Assembly (NCBI RefSeq): GCF_009495355.1
Contig: NZ_VZAD01000091.1
Span: 35,974 to 99,973, forward strand
From: Segatella copri
Lineage (GTDB): Bacteria; Bacteroidota; Bacteroidia; Bacteroidales; Bacteroidaceae
Direction: 5' to 3'
Length of the DNA stretch: 64,000 nucleotides
Made by a program: the position numbers and the translations under genes. Below are positions 53,727 to 62,561 of this stretch, piece by piece; position 1 is the first letter of the stretch, and each line of letters begins with the position of its first letter. The notes below the pieces were generated by a model. The model saw nothing but the letters and a program-made list of their open reading frames with translations. It had not been told where the DNA came from and did no database searches.

Positions 53727-53786
53727 AAGGTAAAAAGGTAAAAAGGTAAAAGGGTAAAAAGGTAAAAAGGGTAAAAGAGTAAAAAA
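53725..53786 (+). repeat. heptamer-like tandem repeat (GGTAAAA)n
   Basis: About eight imperfect units of GGTAAAA(A), ending 8 bases before the amidase start codon. Changes in copy number could alter amidase translation, or the tract may simply be slippage-prone spacer. Confidence 0.85.
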
Positions 53787-53794
53787 CGAATATC

Positions 53795-54220
53795 ATGAGA
53801 GACATCAATCTGATTGTGGTGCATTGCAGCGCCACGAGAGTGAACCAGAACTTCACTGTTGAACAACTGGAAGCCTGTCATAAGGCCCGCGGCTTCGACA
53901 CCATCGGCTATCACTATTACATCACCAAGGACGGCACCCTCTATCCCTGCCGGCCGGAGCGCATCGCAGGGGCTCATGCCCGCCACTACAACGCCCACTC
54001 CATAGGTATCTGCTATGAGGGCGGACTCGACGCGAACGGCCATCCCGCCGACACCCGTACCCTGGCACAGAAGGTGACGATGGAGGAACTGCTGCATAGC
54101 CTGTGCGTGGATTATCCCGATGCCGAGATCCTGGGCCACCGCGACCTGCCTAATGTCCGAAAGGACTGTCCGTGCTTCGATGTTCGAGACTGGCTCGAAG
54201 ACATCGACTTCCACATCTAA
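53795..54220 (+). CDS. N-acetylmuramoyl-L-alanine amidase (Amidase_2)
   Basis: 141 aa, the minimal T7-lysozyme-like domain. LIVVHCSATRV gives the first zinc His, GAHARHYNAHSIGICYEGG the second region, and LGHRDLPNVRKDCPCFDVR the third site and catalytic Lys. It has no signal peptide, so export would need a holin-like partner or lysis. It closes the VapE/HU/smalltalk/amidase block and is followed by a strong terminator. Confidence 0.9.
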   Translation: MRDINLIVVHCSATRVNQNFTVEQLEACHKARGFDTIGYHYYITKDGTLYPCRPERIAGAHARHYNAHSIGICYEGGLDANGHPADTRTLAQKVTMEELLHSLCVDYPDAEILGHRDLPNVRKDCPCFDVRDWLEDIDFHI

Positions 54221-54234
54221 CCTCTGACTACTTC

Positions 54235-54266
54235 CCCCGCAGCTTTCTCCGCTGCGGGGATTTTTT
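54235..54266 (+). terminator. rho-independent terminator after amidase
   Basis: CCCCGCAG and CTGCGGGG form an 8-bp GC-rich stem with a short loop (CTTTCTCCG), followed by ATTTTTT. Confidence 0.85.
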
Positions 54267-54299
54267 ATTCTCCTTTTATTGTGAGTAAACTTTAGCAAG

Positions 54300-54640
54300 T
54301 CCAGAAGTTATAGAAGTTTCTTTGGGAGGGAAGTTAAAGAAGTTTCTTTGGAAGGGAAGTTATAGAAGTTAAAGAAGTTATCACTCCCTTCGGTCGTTAG
54401 AAGTTATAGCCAACAGCCTTTCTGCTATATCATGGGGAGTTAAAGAAGTTAAGGGACAACAGCCTTGAAGGGAATTTTTAGTGTTTAATGTTAAGCTCAC
54501 AGAACCAGCACGCCCTGAAGGCCCAAGCTCACGCAAGCAGCACGCCCTGAAGGGGCAGAAGCTCTTAGCCCAGGGCAACGCCCTGGGTTTGTGAGCGTTA
54601 GCCTGGCGCCCTGTAAGGGCAAAAGCTTAAAAAAACACCT
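54300..54640. repeat. low-complexity and GC-palindrome repeats, no gene
   Basis: Left part: tandem GAAGTTTCTTTGGGAGGGAA-like units and GAAGTTAAAGAAGTT words. Right part: two CAGCACGCCCTGAAGG units and CCCAGGGCAACGCCCTGGG, a hairpin. No coding potential that I trust. Confidence 0.7.
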
Positions 54641-54759
54641 AATAAAAAATGAAAATTCTTTGCGATATGTAAAGCTTTTGCCCTTACTATTATATTTGCA
54701 CTTGGAAAAATAAAGAGGTAAAATCTTTATATCTGCAAACTTTTGTTAACTTTGCAGGA

Positions 54760-54975
54760 AAATAGATAAGTACAATAAAAAAGAAGAATACTCCATATCC
54801 AGCGTTAACCCTGTGCCCTTTCTAACATAGTAAAGGCTTAGCCCTGTTTGGGGAACTGGATATTTTCTGAGCAGAAGCTTGAGAGTAAATTAGCCTGCTT
54901 GTGTAGAACAAGACAGGACTCGTAGTATAGTTGTAGCCGCTCAGAACGGAGCACCCTTCTTATAAAAAACTTTAT
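54760..54975 (+). ncRNA. candidate IS110 bridge RNA region (relict)
   Basis: This non-coding stretch precedes the IS110 transposase start, where the IS110 subgroup encodes its bridge RNA. It can fold: ATATCCAG pairs with CTGGATAT (54797 and 54862 regions), and CTTGT-GTAG-AACAAG forms a small stem near 54899. A TAACTTTG promoter-like box lies at 54747-54754. Assigned by position and folding only. Confidence 0.4.
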
Positions 54976-54980
54976 TCAAT

Positions 54981-55205
54981 ATGCAAATATACGGAATAAA
55001 TTTGGCAAAAGAGAAATTTGACGTAAGTTTTTTCGACTTGACATCAAAAAAAGTATCAAACCAACCTTCACATAAGGTTGTAAAGAACTATTTTAAGAAT
55101 ATCGGAAGGTTTTTAGAAGCCCTTCCAAGCAATGCTGTATTGGTTGCTGAGCATACCGGAGTTTATGGTGATACTCTCTTGAAGTGCTGCATGGATAGCA
55201 ATGTG
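54981..55205 (+). mobile_element. IS110-family transposase, truncated N-terminal fragment
   Basis: About 75 codons of the DEDD recombinase domain remain: MQIYGINLAKEKFDVSFFD and [19 protein letters not shown]. The usual first catalytic Asp (GID) is Asn here (GIN). After about 55205 the frame continues only as the antisense of a nucleotide-sugar dehydrogenase relict, so the Ser-containing C-terminal domain is missing. The element is dead. Confidence 0.8.
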
Positions 55206-55209
55206 AAGA

Positions 55210-55518
55210 AATGTCTCCAAGTCATTGACTACTTTGCTGCCAAAGAAGGTGCTGCAATCTTCGAGTGTTGGCTCATAAATGATCACCTCTGCACCCTTTG
55301 CCTTGATACGCTTCATGATGCCCTGAATGGCAGACTGGCGGAAGTTGTCGGAATTGGATTTCATCGTCAGGCAATAGACACCGATGACGCATGAACTGAC
55401 TTCGGCACCAAACTGGTTGTTCTCGGTATAGCTATACCAGCCAGCTTTCTGCAATACGGCATCGGCGATATAGTCTTTGCGGGTACGGTTGCTCTCTACG
55501 ATAGCCTCAATCAGATTC
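55210..55518 (-). pseudogene. C-terminal relict of UDP-glucose/nucleotide-sugar dehydrogenase
   Basis: The minus-strand frame from about 55518 reads [20 protein letters not shown], then [40 protein letters not shown] and [13 protein letters not shown]. This is the C-terminal UDP-binding domain of Ugd-type 6-dehydrogenases. It has no N-terminal domain and ends abruptly at the IS110 fragment on the other strand. A fragment of a capsule gene left by rearrangement. Confidence 0.78.
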
Positions 55519-55529
55519 TTGTGTTTTTT

Positions 55530-55830
55530 CTTTTTTCTAAAATCAACCCGTCCTTTTTTTTATAAAGCTGGCTGCACGCGACAATTTGAAAGTGAACTTT
55601 CATTTCGCTCATTTGCACCGCTTTTTCCCATTAAAGAAGGCATCATCTCTCTTCTCGTTCTTCTTCAATAGTCTATACGCCCCTCTTCGGTTCTCCTGTT
55701 TCCGGGGGACAGGAACCTCAGAGAAGAAGAGAAAACCGCTCCTCCTGTCGCTCTTATCCGCTGCGCTATATGGTTGACGGGGCATCTGAGGTTTCGCCAG
55801 AGTGTTTGTGCGGGATGGGACCGCATGGGG
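55530..55830. repeat. dispersed repeat plus composite block C
   Basis: TTTTTTCTAAAATCAACCCG and the CTGGCTGCACGCGACAATTT repeat (55561-55640) match 63787-63906. They are followed by a diverged copy of the composite block (CCCTCTTCGGTTCTCCTG, TATATGGTTGACGGGGCATC). No gene to 55928. Confidence 0.8.
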
Positions 55831-55928
55831 AACTATGCACCAGTCTACTCTATCCGATGTTCTGTATCTGCTTACATTATCAGCTTCTCACAACTCATTT
55901 ATTGATTGCTATCATTCTTTTTCAATGT

Positions 55929-57689
55929 CTATTTGCAAATAAATAAAATACTCAATGATGATAATATCATTAAGATACCAAATAGCCAACATTTTGTCTT
56001 ATCATACTTATCCTTTACTGCAAAATAGCCCAAACAGACAAAAACTATCAATATACAACCTAACGCTACAACATAACGCATTTTTTCTATAATAGAAACT
56101 TTTGCATCATTTCCTATAAATATAGATAATAAGCCTACAAGGAATGTGGTTATTGTAATAAACAATCCCATCTGCTCCATGTTCTTACGCTCCATATTGC
56201 TAATTTTCTTTTGCGCTTCTTGTATAGACAAAATATCTTCATATCGTTCAATTTCGCTTTCTAGCATTGAATATTCCCAATCTAATTGGTCCCTTTTCTT
56301 AAAAATATCATCAAATTTCAATGGACGACTAAACGATGAGGGATGAAATAATCTATATTCATTGTTAATTTCAGTACATTCATTAAATGTTAGCTGAAAA
56401 GCATAACATTGATTTTGTTTACTCCATTCAATTTTGTCGTGGAATAATTCATTCCATTGTTTAACGCAATCCATTTTCTCTATCAAGATACTCTTGTCAA
56501 CCCTATTGACTATATCTTCTTTTATAGATTTGATGGTATATTCTATAGCCTTTTGATATGGATGATAATTATATATCATACACATATTTTGAATGGTAAT
56601 AATTTTATCCAAACATATTCTTATGTCCTTGAAAGAAAATATTTTTGGATATTTACACTTTAAAGAAAATAGACAATTATACATATAAACTCTAACTGAC
56701 CGAAGAGCATATTTATTAAATTCATAGAACATAGTTTTTTCTTTATCTTCATAGAAAAGTTCATATTCTTTTAATAAATTTTCTGCCTGCGTTACATTCT
56801 TTGTCACTTTTGTATAATATCTCATCAGCAGGACCATCTGACCTAATTTAGCCCATCGCTTATTAGGATGACTTTGCCACTGATAAACGTCCTCTTCTAA
56901 TATATATATTTCGGGATTAATAAATTTTAGAAAATTTGAATACACGTCATTAGCAGACATGTCTATCCCTTTTGGAGCAACTACTGAATTTTTAAAATTA
57001 AACTGATACTCAATTCGCATATTTTTTGCAAAATGAGAAAGTTTTAAAAGTAAAATGTCTATCTCTGAAATTGCTAAATCAACATTTTTCTTTGCATCAC
57101 TATCTACAATATTACCTTCTGCTTTTTCCAGATGCTCTTTGCAAATAAGAAGGTCTCTGATTTTTCTTTGATCGTATGAAAAACGATATTCAAATAGCCA
57201 AATATCTATTATAGTATCGAGTAATGTTAACCATGAATCCCTTTTAGAAGAGGGTTTATCTACTTCTATAAAATTCAATATTCTTTTTCGAGAAACTCTT
57301 TTTTCATATATCTCAGAAGTGATATAAATATAGAACTTTGTCAACATGATTGCAGACTTTAGTTCTATCAGCAATTGCTGATAATCATTCTGCAAAGAGT
57401 TTTTTTGCTTATTATCTCCAGTTTCAACTATTTCATAAGTACATTTATCCAATAAACTATCTATGCCATCTGTAGGAAAACGTAAATGATCTCCTTGCAT
57501 TACCAAATTACTAAAAAGGACAAACAATTTACTCTCTGCATCCGATATTTTACCCTTGCCTAAGAAAAAACTTTTTCTACTTTTTTCTTCATCAGACCAT
57601 TCTAAAGAGTCTATCCAACCATCAGGAAATAAACTTTTAAAAAGTTCATCAACCTTTTCTATTAAAGAAATAGCACGTTTTTTAGTCAT
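55929..57689 (-). CDS. putative membrane-tethered toxin of a Panacea TA pair (586 aa)
   Basis: Its start overlaps the Panacea antitoxin gene by 8 bp, the usual arrangement of toxin after antitoxin. Most of the protein is helical without known motifs; the last 85 residues hold three hydrophobic segments (LFITITTFLVGLLSIFIG, YVVALGCILIVFVCLGYF, CWLFGILMILSSLSILFI). A coiled region (EYSMLESEIERYEDI) lies just before. I infer a toxin acting at the membrane. It is larger than most TA toxins, so a defence protein with a Panacea regulator is the alternative. Confidence 0.55.
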   Translation of the reverse strand: MTKKRAISLIEKVDELFKSLFPDGWIDSLEWSDEEKSRKSFFLGKGKISDAESKLFVLFSNLVMQGDHLRFPTDGIDSLLDKCTYEIVETGDNKQKNSLQNDYQQLLIELKSAIMLTKFYIYITSEIYEKRVSRKRILNFIEVDKPSSKRDSWLTLLDTIIDIWLFEYRFSYDQRKIRDLLICKEHLEKAEGNIVDSDAKKNVDLAISEIDILLLKLSHFAKNMRIEYQFNFKNSVVAPKGIDMSANDVYSNFLKFINPEIYILEEDVYQWQSHPNKRWAKLGQMVLLMRYYTKVTKNVTQAENLLKEYELFYEDKEKTMFYEFNKYALRSVRVYMYNCLFSLKCKYPKIFSFKDIRICLDKIITIQNMCMIYNYHPYQKAIEYTIKSIKEDIVNRVDKSILIEKMDCVKQWNELFHDKIEWSKQNQCYAFQLTFNECTEINNEYRLFHPSSFSRPLKFDDIFKKRDQLDWEYSMLESEIERYEDILSIQEAQKKISNMERKNMEQMGLFITITTFLVGLLSIFIGNDAKVSIIEKMRYVVALGCILIVFVCLGYFAVKDKYDKTKCWLFGILMILSSLSILFICK

Positions 57690-58215
57690 AACATTTTTTA
57701 CTCTCTATAATTTCCAATGAAGTCATCTTTTCTCTGTTATGACCGCACAACTTTGCATATTGCATTGCAATTTGCCAAACCGACCATTTATGCGTCAACT
57801 CAACTAAATCAAATACAGGCATCGTCAAATACTTCCGATCATTTTTTATAAAGTTGTCCACAGCTTCGTCAATCCATTTTCTATATCTGCTTGATACAGA
57901 AGTAAACACAGAAGATTCAATTTTACTATAGATGCATTCATTACCATTAAAATTGATATGCTGAAAAATCTTGTTATTTTTCATTGCATCATAGATATCA
58001 ATTTCTACAGGACCGTATGGTAGAGCATAGAATTGATCGAATATATTCAACAACTTTCGATTTGTATTCTCAACATTCCAAGCACATACAAGAAAAAGGA
58101 TTTTCTGAAGACGCAACTTTGTAAACGCCGGAACCTTCTCATTCCTTTTCTCTATTTTTTTCTTCCATTCATCCAAACGGAATACTAAATATTCAAATAA
58201 TAAATTTTTATTCAT
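57682..58215 (-). CDS. Panacea-domain (DUF4065/SocA-like) antitoxin
   Basis: 177 aa. Panacea signatures are clear: FTKLRLQKILFLVCAWNVE, FDQFYALPYGPVEIDIYDA and LVELTHKWSVWQIAMQYAK. Panacea antitoxins bind and neutralise very different toxin domains. It lies upstream of and overlaps the 586-aa gene. The 328 bp before it (58216-58543) are AT-rich with no gene and presumably hold its promoter. Confidence 0.8.
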   Translation of the reverse strand: MNKNLLFEYLVFRLDEWKKKIEKRNEKVPAFTKLRLQKILFLVCAWNVENTNRKLLNIFDQFYALPYGPVEIDIYDAMKNNKIFQHINFNGNECIYSKIESSVFTSVSSRYRKWIDEAVDNFIKNDRKYLTMPVFDLVELTHKWSVWQIAMQYAKLCGHNREKMTSLEIIESKKCYD

Positions 58216-58543
58216 AATATAAAGTCATACAACATCACCATCTATTTGATAAAACTTTTTTACAAATAACATTTGATGTATGAGATATTTTCTTATAACT
58301 AATATTTACTACTTATTATCTTTTCCTTGATTAAACTTTGGTCGAGAAAAAAGGCAACCTTTAGATGCCCTAAATCTTCTTTTTTAATCATAATGCAATA
58401 TATTATTACTCTATAAATTCCGTATTGTATATCGCAAAATGAAGTAGCATCCTTGCATAGCAATATTACTTACTTTCACTTTGAGACAAGCATATAAGAT
58501 TTAGCCTATCAGATTTACTAATGGAGATTTGATTGTAAACATC
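58216..58543. other. AT-rich intergenic region, no gene seen
   Basis: Contains no open frame or repeat that I can support. It separates two minus-strand genes. Confidence 0.6.
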
Positions 58544-59365
58544 TTATTTCTTTTCATCAAACTTCTCGTTAGAGGCTGTTGCATTTAGCTGAATACCCAT
58601 GTTTTGCAACATCACTTTTGCAAAAACATTTGCCATATTGCTTTGATTTTGCATATTCTGATAAGATTCCAAATCCCAAAATAGATAGGTATCCCAAATA
58701 CCTAAATCTATCTCTTTCTTTAGAGTAGTCATTTTCTCTGGAATTGCCTTTCCATTAGCATCGAAATAAGCATCCCAATTGGTACGTAGTCTAAAGACGC
58801 TTATAACATTAAATTCACCTGGGGTAAACAACTCTATAGGAAAATTAGGATGATTAATGACATTATTCGTTTTGTCATAATCACATTTAGAAAAGTCAAT
58901 ATCTACATATTTTTTAGCTACAGCCCTAACTGCCAACAAACGAGAATTTGATGAGAAATAGGCTTCAACATCAGAGAAAAATAATTCATCACAATTACCC
59001 TTATTGATTTGTTCTATCATCAAATTGATCGTATCTCGGTCAATTTCCTCGTGCTCAAACCGAACATGTTCAATACAAAACACGTCATCAACTGGTTTTG
59101 CAATAGGAATACCAAGCTTACATAATGCAACCAATATTGCTCTTTTCTCTACTATGTTAATCTTATTGTTAAATTCCGAAGCAGCCAAGTCATAAGTCTG
59201 TCTTTTCTTTGCATAATTCAAGAAGATTTCCAATGCCTTGATTGCTATACGACGTACCTTGACGATTTTTCGGCTTTGGAATCGGTAAGAAAACCATGCT
59301 CCAAAGAAACCACCAGCGATAGCACTCACAACTATAACGACTATTTTAACTAATATAGAAACCAT
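58544..59365 (-). CDS. hypothetical membrane-anchored protein (273 aa)
   Basis: One N-terminal hydrophobic segment (VKIVVIVVSAIAGGFFGAWF, about 6-26) followed by a long cytoplasmic part rich in acidic and aromatic residues, with no known motif. It stands alone between the Panacea pair and an IS66-like relict. A start at 59365 is supported by GAGGAATATTATG. Function unknown; AT-rich like the other accessory genes. Confidence 0.6.
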   Translation of the reverse strand: MVSILVKIVVIVVSAIAGGFFGAWFSYRFQSRKIVKVRRIAIKALEIFLNYAKKRQTYDLAASEFNNKINIVEKRAILVALCKLGIPIAKPVDDVFCIEHVRFEHEEIDRDTINLMIEQINKGNCDELFFSDVEAYFSSNSRLLAVRAVAKKYVDIDFSKCDYDKTNNVINHPNFPIELFTPGEFNVISVFRLRTNWDAYFDANGKAIPEKMTTLKKEIDLGIWDTYLFWDLESYQNMQNQSNMANVFAKVMLQNMGIQLNATASNEKFDEKK

Positions 59366-59639
59366 AATATTCCTCCTAATTTTAATATTTGTTTTTTAAA
59401 GCCCATTACATACACTAAATGAGTTTGTGTAGGTTTATTTCCACTATGCATACTTTTCTATTTTTCTTGCTATTATCGCAAACTCATTTATCTTATTGTA
59501 TATCCACATATAAGCTGTACCGTAAGTATCGTAAATCACCGTTAGAACGTAACTACTGATTTTCAGCAGTTAGCACATCCAACATTTTTCAAAAAAACAT
59601 GTTATTAAATGGTATTGCCAGAGCTGCCAATTAGGCAGC

Positions 59640-59809
59640 CTTGACATTCACCTTTTTGTTTGAGTTATAATTGCATGGGATTAGGGACATGAAGTCTTGC
59701 TTTCCTCCATCAGTCGGGTGAGTTACTTACAATACTTGCGTAAACTACTACCTTTGCTCTTTTGATTGTAGTCCTGCATCACTTTTTAGAAATATTCCCT
59801 TGTTTCCAT
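59640..59809 (-). pseudogene. decayed IS66-type accessory ORF (TnpA-like)
   Basis: The minus strand from ATG at 59809 reads METREYF, stop, KVMQDYNQKSKGSSLRKYCK, stop, and in another frame FMSLIPCNYNSNKKVNVKAA to TAA near 59638. The pieces resemble the small N-terminal ORF of IS66-family elements. Several stops show it is dead. The rest of 59366-59939 holds no gene. Confidence 0.45.
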
Positions 59810-59939
59810 TATCAAACTGTTTTGATTACGGATGCAAAGGTAATATTTTATATCGGTACCGCCATACGGACTAACGGTGATTTACCTGTATTCTTCGCTA
59901 TTCGCTTGTTGTTATTTAATTGAAGGGACATAAATTTAT

Positions 59940-60671
59940 TTATAACTTTCCAGTATAGCTACTACAGATATAGTCATTCCTTTGTAAATAAGTCTGCATA
60001 AGTGATCCTACAATTGTTTTCTCTGCCTCAAACATTTTAGGTCCTAACATTATTTTGATTGCTCGCAAACATTCCTCTTTTATAGGCACATCTATATAGG
60101 ATAGTTTAGGACTTATATTGTTTTGTAGCACATAAATAGGATTTACCAACCCATTTGGCATAAGAGGGAAAGCACAAAGAATGAAACGGCATTCTTGCTG
60201 GAAAGCCCAATCCATACTTTTGTAGATACCTATTTTCTTAAAATCAATACCACGTTTAAATCCCAAATCTTTGAAAATTTGTGTCTTCATGTCTTGGGCA
60301 TTATCGACATACTGTATTTCCTTTAAAAAGCCATCATTCTGTATTGGCATGACTACTATCCCATTATCTTCAAAATATTTCTTATTCAAGAAATTTGGAC
60401 ACACTCTGTTTTCCTGAAGTTCAAACATATCTGAATCCAACTCGATACGCACACCATGCGTGGAATTTCCATACATATACCACTGAGGAAGATTCTCTCG
60501 GCTATTTTTCGTCCAACATGAAACGAAACAATAATGAGCTGGAGTAACACCATCACCTGAGAAAGCATACTCATCAGGATCATCAACTCTGTCTAAGCGA
60601 GAAAAACGTATTGTCTTATGCTTTAAAATCAGAGCCAAAGTCTCAATGCTTGTATAATGATAGAGCTTCAT
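59940..60671 (-). CDS. DUF2971 family protein
   Basis: 243 aa. LYHYTSIETLALILKHKTI, RLDRVDDPDEYAFSGDG, FVSCWTKNSRENLPQWYMYG and HGVRIELDSDMF follow the DUF2971 pattern; the CW...PLWxxY-like core hints at an ADP-ribosylation-type fold, but this is uncertain. It is the third gene of a tight operon (ClpP-like protease, 62-aa protein, DUF2971), 7 bp after the 62-aa gene. Probably effector or partner of the ClpP-like protein. Confidence 0.8.
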   Translation of the reverse strand: MKLYHYTSIETLALILKHKTIRFSRLDRVDDPDEYAFSGDGVTPAHYCFVSCWTKNSRENLPQWYMYGNSTHGVRIELDSDMFELQENRVCPNFLNKKYFEDNGIVVMPIQNDGFLKEIQYVDNAQDMKTQIFKDLGFKRGIDFKKIGIYKSMDWAFQQECRFILCAFPLMPNGLVNPIYVLQNNISPKLSYIDVPIKEECLRAIKIMLGPKMFEAEKTIVGSLMQTYLQRNDYICSSYTGKL

Positions 60672-60678
60672 ATGCTGC

Positions 60679-60867
60679 TTAACTATTGATGTTCAATATG
60701 CAAGGTTTTACATCCTCTTTATTCATGATAAGTTGCTTTTTTGTTTGTGGAATCTTCATCTCTTTCAAATAGGCATCGAAATCTTCCAAAAAAGTAACTA
60801 TAGAGTCATCCGTATCAGAACTTGGATATGTACGGAACAGTTCTTCTATTTTTATAGATTCATCCAT
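60679..60867 (-). CDS. small acidic protein (62 aa) between ClpP-like and DUF2971 genes
   Basis: MDESIKIEELFRTYPSSDTD and a Lys-rich centre, no known domain. Two bases after the ClpP-like stop and 7 bp before DUF2971, so surely in the same operon. Could be an adaptor, inhibitor or protease substrate; inference only. Confidence 0.6.
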   Translation of the reverse strand: MDESIKIEELFRTYPSSDTDDSIVTFLEDFDAYLKEMKIPQTKKQLIMNKEDVKPCILNINS

Positions 60868-60869
60868 AT

Positions 60870-61727
60870 TTATAAAAACACTCTATTTTGAACAAACAAG
60901 TTTATATTTTTCATTCTAACGTACTCATCCATAGCATTATAATACTCACGAATCAGAGGGCGTAAATTTGCATCTTTGCTATAATCCTCTATTTTTAATT
61001 TTAGAGCACGTAATTCTGCTATAGAAATTCCCTTACCATGTGACTTCCACTTTTTATTGTCACTCAAATTCTTAGCGATTTCTATCGCACGTAATTCCTT
61101 TTCATCAGGAGTAACTGTAGATCCATCTTGATGCTTTGTCCAATTTTTAAACTTATAGTTTACCAACCATTTAGTCAAGAGATCCGTTGTCAAATCACGT
61201 GCCTGTTCAAAGCTACGAATCTCACCCAAATCCAGTTCTTTAAGCCATATTAGTTCTGCTTTTGTCAATGTACCCTTACTGGCTTTGTCAATAAACTCAT
61301 TGATCTTATCAAGATAACCCAATGCTGCTACATACTTATTATCCTTATTTGGGACTTGCGGATCAATAGGCCCTAATACGGAAATATAATCCATCAAGAT
61401 TCTATCACCACTCATACAGAATATAGTTCCAGCACTATATGCATAATCAGGCACTATAAAGTTTATCTCAGAATAATGGTATCGCAATATGTTGACATAT
61501 CGTTCTACAATTTCAGCACTTCCGCCAAGTGTCGTCAAAATGACATAAAGCTTATCTCTCTTCACGACATCTGCTTTCAAATCTTCCACTAATTTGGCAA
61601 ACATATTGGCGGAGACAGGAGCCAAGCTGCCATAATATACAAACACATCAGCATTTAAATACTGTTCCAATGCTTCCAGCTTGGCTTGAAGCATTTGCCT
61701 TAATGTATCATCAATTGGAGATTTCAT
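60870..61727 (-). CDS. SDH-family (ClpP/crotonase-fold) serine protease-like protein
   Basis: 285 aa. VILTTLGGSAEIVERYVNIL at 62-81, DYAYSAGTIFCMSGD with the putative nucleophile Ser98, and SVLGPIDPQVPN at 116-127: the same motif set as the gene at 15209-16090. No signal peptide. It heads a three-gene operon with a 62-aa protein and DUF2971. Homologues are annotated as serine dehydrogenase proteinases, but the actual substrate is unknown; a controlled protease of an accessory (defence-like) module is my inference. Confidence 0.8.
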   Translation of the reverse strand: MKSPIDDTLRQMLQAKLEALEQYLNADVFVYYGSLAPVSANMFAKLVEDLKADVVKRDKLYVILTTLGGSAEIVERYVNILRYHYSEINFIVPDYAYSAGTIFCMSGDRILMDYISVLGPIDPQVPNKDNKYVAALGYLDKINEFIDKASKGTLTKAELIWLKELDLGEIRSFEQARDLTTDLLTKWLVNYKFKNWTKHQDGSTVTPDEKELRAIEIAKNLSDNKKWKSHGKGISIAELRALKLKIEDYSKDANLRPLIREYYNAMDEYVRMKNINLFVQNRVFL

Positions 61728-61904
61728 AGGCTTACATATCCTCTAATTATATATTTTGTTAAATCCTTAATCCTATATGAAGATGATTCATAAAGTATTT
61801 ATGCAGTTTTAATCGTAAACCACCAATATTGTGTCCCCACTATATTACAAGTAGTTACACCTATCAGTTTTTGAAAAAAGTTATTTTATAATCGATTTGC
61901 AGAA

Positions 61905-61976
61905 GATAAGCTGCACTCGGCAATTTGAATGCCAGCTTTCATCGCGCTCGTTTGCATTATCTTTTAGGGTGAAGGA
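61905..61976 (+). repeat. dispersed repeat, diverged copy
   Basis: CTGCACTCGGCAATTTGAAT and GCTTTCATCGCGCTCGTTTG show the same order as the other copies but with many changes. The rest of 61728-62090 has no visible gene. Confidence 0.72.
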
Positions 61977-62090
61977 TTGCCTAAGCGCACTCCTTCAACT
62001 CATTGGATTTTTCAACATAGTAACATGGAAGCATAGCTCGGTAATTCTTATCCCCATCTTTCATAATACATCATTATGACAAAGACCTTA

Positions 62091-62561
62091 TTAAATAATA
62101 CCGAATCGCTTTTTTTCCTTGTTCGTAAGAGTCTCGGTTGTTTTGAGAACATCAAAAATGCCTTGAAGGTCTGAATCGGTCAGAGAGCCGAAGTACTCTC
62201 CTTCCATGAGTTTCTCCAACGGAATGGAAAAAAGCATACCACAATCTACATAACTGTCATACTTCAAAAATTCAGGATAATCGGTCTGATGAAGGAGATA
62301 CTGGGCAGAGAGAAATGAGGCAGAATAGGCTGATTTAGGACTCTTCTTGGTATTTACCAAAACAAAACCATAACAAACCTTCTTTAACTTATCGACTCCT
62401 ATAATAACCAACTTCTTTGGCTTCTGCTTTCTTCCATCCTTAAATACCAAACCCTCGTCAACAGAAATGATGGTTCTGATTAATGAACCTATCTCCAACT
62501 TCTCTTCTGTAACTTGACGAAGATTGTCGAGATAAGCCTTTTGTAGTTCCCTTAAATCCAT
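62091..62561 (-). CDS. putative toxin (MazF/PemK-like small barrel), partner of Panacea antitoxin
   Basis: 156 aa. LEIGSLIRTIISVDEG, PKKLVIIGVDKLKKVCYGFV, LVNTKKSPKSAY and FLKYDSYVDCGMLFSIPLEK resemble a group of PemK/MazF-like toxins seen with Panacea or similar antitoxins. It overlaps the antitoxin gene by 10 bp and follows it. Probably an RNase-like growth inhibitor, but catalytic residues are not evident by eye. Confidence 0.6.
   Translation of the reverse strand: MDLRELQKAYLDNLRQVTEEKLEIGSLIRTIISVDEGLVFKDGRKQKPKKLVIIGVDKLKKVCYGFVLVNTKKSPKSAYSASFLSAQYLLHQTDYPEFLKYDSYVDCGMLFSIPLEKLMEGEYFGSLTDSDLQGIFDVLKTTETLTNKEKKRFGII

Noticed and set aside
54300..54420. Possible CRISPR-like spaced repeats
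   Set aside because: Units are adjacent, imperfect and without unique spacers; no cas gene is present in the window.
54981..55394. Full 137-aa IS110 protein as annotated by the open frame
   Set aside because: Only the first 75 or so residues are transposase; the rest is antisense of the dehydrogenase relict.
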